This document shows, in pieces, positions 62,571-64,000 of a stretch of 64,000 bases of DNA. A program made the translations under genes and the position numbers. Positions within the stretch are counted from its first letter, which is position 1. Every line of letters begins with the position of its first letter. The notes beneath the pieces are model-generated. The model was not told the DNA's origin and did no database searches. It saw nothing but the letters and a program-made list of their open reading frames with translations. The stretch is from CAVYXF01 sp963772335 (lineage in GTDB: Bacteria; Pseudomonadota; Alphaproteobacteria; Rhizobiales; Rhodomicrobiaceae), in contig CAVYXF010000008.1 in the NCBI GenBank assembly GCA_963772335.1, positions 496,001 to 560,000 on the forward strand. The letters are read 5' to 3'.

Positions 62571-63359
62571 CTATGGGAGCAGGCATACGGCGCCTTTCTT
62601 GGTGTAGGGGCGGTTGCACTCCCAATCGTCGCCGAGGTCGGTGAGGTGAGCGTTTTGCGGCACAGGCACGGCAACACAATCGCTCGCCGCGGCGCGATAT
62701 CCGCGATTGCACTTCCATCCCAGTCCGTAGGATGCGTCGGATAGGTAGCCATTTGTTGGGACCTCTACCGCGACGCAGCCTTTCCCGTCCACGCGGTATC
62801 CGCGCTCGCATGCCCAGCCAGAGCTGGAATACGCGTCACTGAGATAGCCATTTTTGGGCACTTCGACTGCGACACACGTATCGCCTACCGCCTTGTATCC
62901 GCGATTACACTTCCACGTATCGCTGTAAGAATCGCCCCGCAGGTAGGCGTTCGGCGGCACGCTTAAGGCCGCACACCTGCCATTGCGCTGAGTGTACCCC
63001 CGATTGCATTTCCACCCAGTGCTGTAGGACGAGCCTGTCAAATAGCCGTTTTCCGGCACGGCAATGGCGAGGCAAGCTTCCTTGTCCTCGCGATAACCGA
63101 AGGTGCATTCCCAACCACGCCCAAAAGATGAACCTGTCGCATAGGCATTGGCTGGCAGAGACAGCGGCTCGCAAGCGCCGGCGGTTTCTTTGAAGCCGCT
63201 ATCGCACGCCCATCCAGCGCTGCTGGACGGCTGTGCATGAGCGTGTGCTGGAATCCTTGCTGCGCGCGCCTCGGCATTGAGCCCACCGGCTCCGGCAAGC
63301 AAAAGCACAAAAATGCCAGCCGCAATATATGCGCGATGCCTCATAGCTGGTGACCGCAT
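62571..63359 (-). CDS. Secreted protein with seven Cys-pair repeats
   Basis: 262 residues from ATG 63359 (GAAGGAAAC site). Signal peptide MRHRAYIAAGIFVLLLAGAGGLNAEA. The rest is seven units of ~33 residues following G-W-x-C-x-x-G-Y-x(5-6)-C-x-x-(I/V/L)-x-V-P-x-N-(A/G)-Y-L. For example WKCNRGYKAVGDTC with VPKNGYL; all units keep both cysteines, including the short last one WECNRPYTKKGAVC. Exported, probably disulfide-locked repeats. Function unknown. Stands alone, beyond a 210-base gap from the HTH operon side. Confidence 0.8.
   Translation of the reverse strand: MRSPAMRHRAYIAAGIFVLLLAGAGGLNAEARAARIPAHAHAQPSSSAGWACDSGFKETAGACEPLSLPANAYATGSSFGRGWECTFGYREDKEACLAIAVPENGYLTGSSYSTGWKCNRGYTQRNGRCAALSVPPNAYLRGDSYSDTWKCNRGYKAVGDTCVAVEVPKNGYLSDAYSSSGWACERGYRVDGKGCVAVEVPTNGYLSDASYGLGWKCNRGYRAAASDCVAVPVPQNAHLTDLGDDWECNRPYTKKGAVCLLP
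62574..63222 (-). repeat. Seven tandem ~100-base coding repeats
   Basis: The repeat units of the secreted protein appear in DNA as degenerate ~99-base tandem repeats (each with TGGxxxTGC...GGCTAC...TGC). Units 3-6 are most alike, suggesting recent internal duplication. Confidence 0.7.
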
Positions 63360-63529
63360 GACATGTTTCCTTCGAGAGCTGGGGCTTAATATCGAAGCGC
63401 GCTTCGCCGCGGCGGGCGAGACCTCCCGAATGCATGAACCAACCCAGCGTAGCAGGAAGTCATCCACACCGCGGTCGTCGGTTCCAAGGATGGGCGGGGA
63501 TACCGCCAATAAAGACGGCCTGCTTGCTG

Positions 63530-63850
63530 CTAAGCGTCGCCAAATGCCGGCAGGCCACCGCTAAGCGTAATCTCGACGGCAGCATCATCGTGCGGGTCAT
63601 CGAGCACAATATCGACAATCTGGCCATCTGCCAATGCAATGCGTGCCGGACCCGCGTGGAACGCCCGGCTGAGCACGCTAGCCCCGCCTTCAATCCGGCC
63701 ATTGCCCGAACGGGTCACCTGATCGAAATAGCCGTCAATCTCGTAAGCGACGGCGCCGTAGCTCTGCCCGCCCGTCCCGTCCAATAGCATTCCGCTACCG
63801 TAGAGACTGCCAAGGTGCTTGAGCAAACGTCTGTGGCGCTGCGAATGCAT
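63530..63850 (-). CDS. Hypothetical cytoplasmic protein
   Basis: 106 residues if started at MHSQRHRRLLKHLG (GGAG precedes by ten bases); ATGs at 63874 and 63916 are alternatives. No signal peptide. Short strands with GSGMLLDGTGGQSYGAVAYEIDGYFD, then RIALADGQIVDIVLDDPHDDAAVEI suggest a small beta-rich domain, reminiscent of small regulatory PilZ-sized proteins. No family recognised. Confidence 0.5.
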   Translation of the reverse strand: MHSQRHRRLLKHLGSLYGSGMLLDGTGGQSYGAVAYEIDGYFDQVTRSGNGRIEGGASVLSRAFHAGPARIALADGQIVDIVLDDPHDDAAVEITLSGGLPAFGDA

Positions 63851-63923
63851 GGGATGATCTCCATTCCGTGACATCGAGGATCGGGCATTCGCAGGTGCAA
63901 TTCGCCACGCCCTCAAATCTCAT

Positions 63924-64000
63924 TCAGAACTGCTTGCCCTCCATCCAGGCCTGAACGTCAGTCGTGACCTGGGCCTCGGTGATGCCCGACCGTCCCTTGA
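63924..64000 (-). CDS. C-terminal end of a gene cut by the window
   Basis: On the minus strand the frame entering from the window edge reads KGRSGITEAQVTTDVQAWM then EGKQF and stop at 63924-63926. Looks like a real coding end (helical, good codon use). Family not identified from 25 codons. Confidence 0.5.
   Translation of the reverse strand, partial: KGRSGITEAQVTTDVQAWMEGKQF

Noticed and set aside
1..64000. tRNA, rRNA genes or CRISPR array
   Set aside because: No TTCGA-arm/acceptor combination or regularly spaced direct repeat was found by eye; the only tandem repeats are within the secreted protein gene at 62.6-63.2 kb.

Overview
The window is GC-rich and densely coded on both strands. It looks like chromosomal DNA of an alphaproteobacterium, most likely Hyphomicrobiales (Rhizobiales). 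This rests on gene content: a DksA with the single-cysteine zinc-finger variant, a phasin, a MeaB GTPase, HAAT and TAXI transporters, SoxCD, and rhizobial-type IS elements. It is inference from families, not a database match. No tRNA, rRNA or CRISPR array was seen.

Layout. 0-5 kb: the end of a cytochrome c, a secreted ankyrin protein, a patatin-like lipoprotein, a SnoaL-like protein divergent from a LysR regulator, and RNase D. 6-18 kb: mostly core metabolism, with aspS, two small secreted Cys proteins, meaB, a GST, a phasin, a MobA-like nucleotidyltransferase, an SDR, a zinc alcohol dehydrogenase, galE, dksA and an orphan protein resembling the middle of flagellar hook FlgE. 18-28 kb: a MoxR ATPase without its usual VWA partner, a secreted acidic protein, a gene-poor stretch with a possible structured RNA, a FUSC transporter, DUF2270, a CPA2 antiporter with a universal-stress domain, and a lipase-like hydrolase. 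28-32.6 kb: a mobile-element scar with an integrase tail, a TAXI receptor, a complete-looking IS1182-type element and a frameshifted DHFR-family gene.

32.7-39.5 kb: two adjacent giant hybrid histidine kinases (1057 and 1107 aa, five receiver domains together), followed by an IS110 scar. 40-46 kb: a complete five-gene branched-chain-amino-acid-type ABC transporter operon ending in an MBL-fold hydrolase; its LivG carries Lys at the catalytic Glu position. 46-49 kb: an NAD-dependent epimerase and soxCD-type sulfite/sulfane dehydrogenase genes. 49.6-56.5 kb: a carbohydrate-type ABC transporter with a GntR/FadR-type regulator, divergent from an Ldh-family dehydrogenase and an esterase. A truncated reading frame follows, next to a twice-frameshifted IS256 transposase. 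58-62 kb: a three-gene overlapping operon of a HigA-type DNA-binding protein, a double-domain KaiC-like ATPase and a hybrid kinase with an N-terminal pseudo-receiver-like domain. 62.3-64 kb: a possible tiny membrane protein, a secreted protein of seven Cys-pair repeats, a hypothetical gene and a cut-off gene.

The strongest candidate for an under-described system is the higA-kaiC-kinase operon. It joins an antitoxin-type repressor lacking its toxin, a KaiC-family ATPase lacking KaiB and KaiA, and a kinase. The Cys-repeat protein, the FlgE-like orphan and the LivG active-site change also merit a second look.
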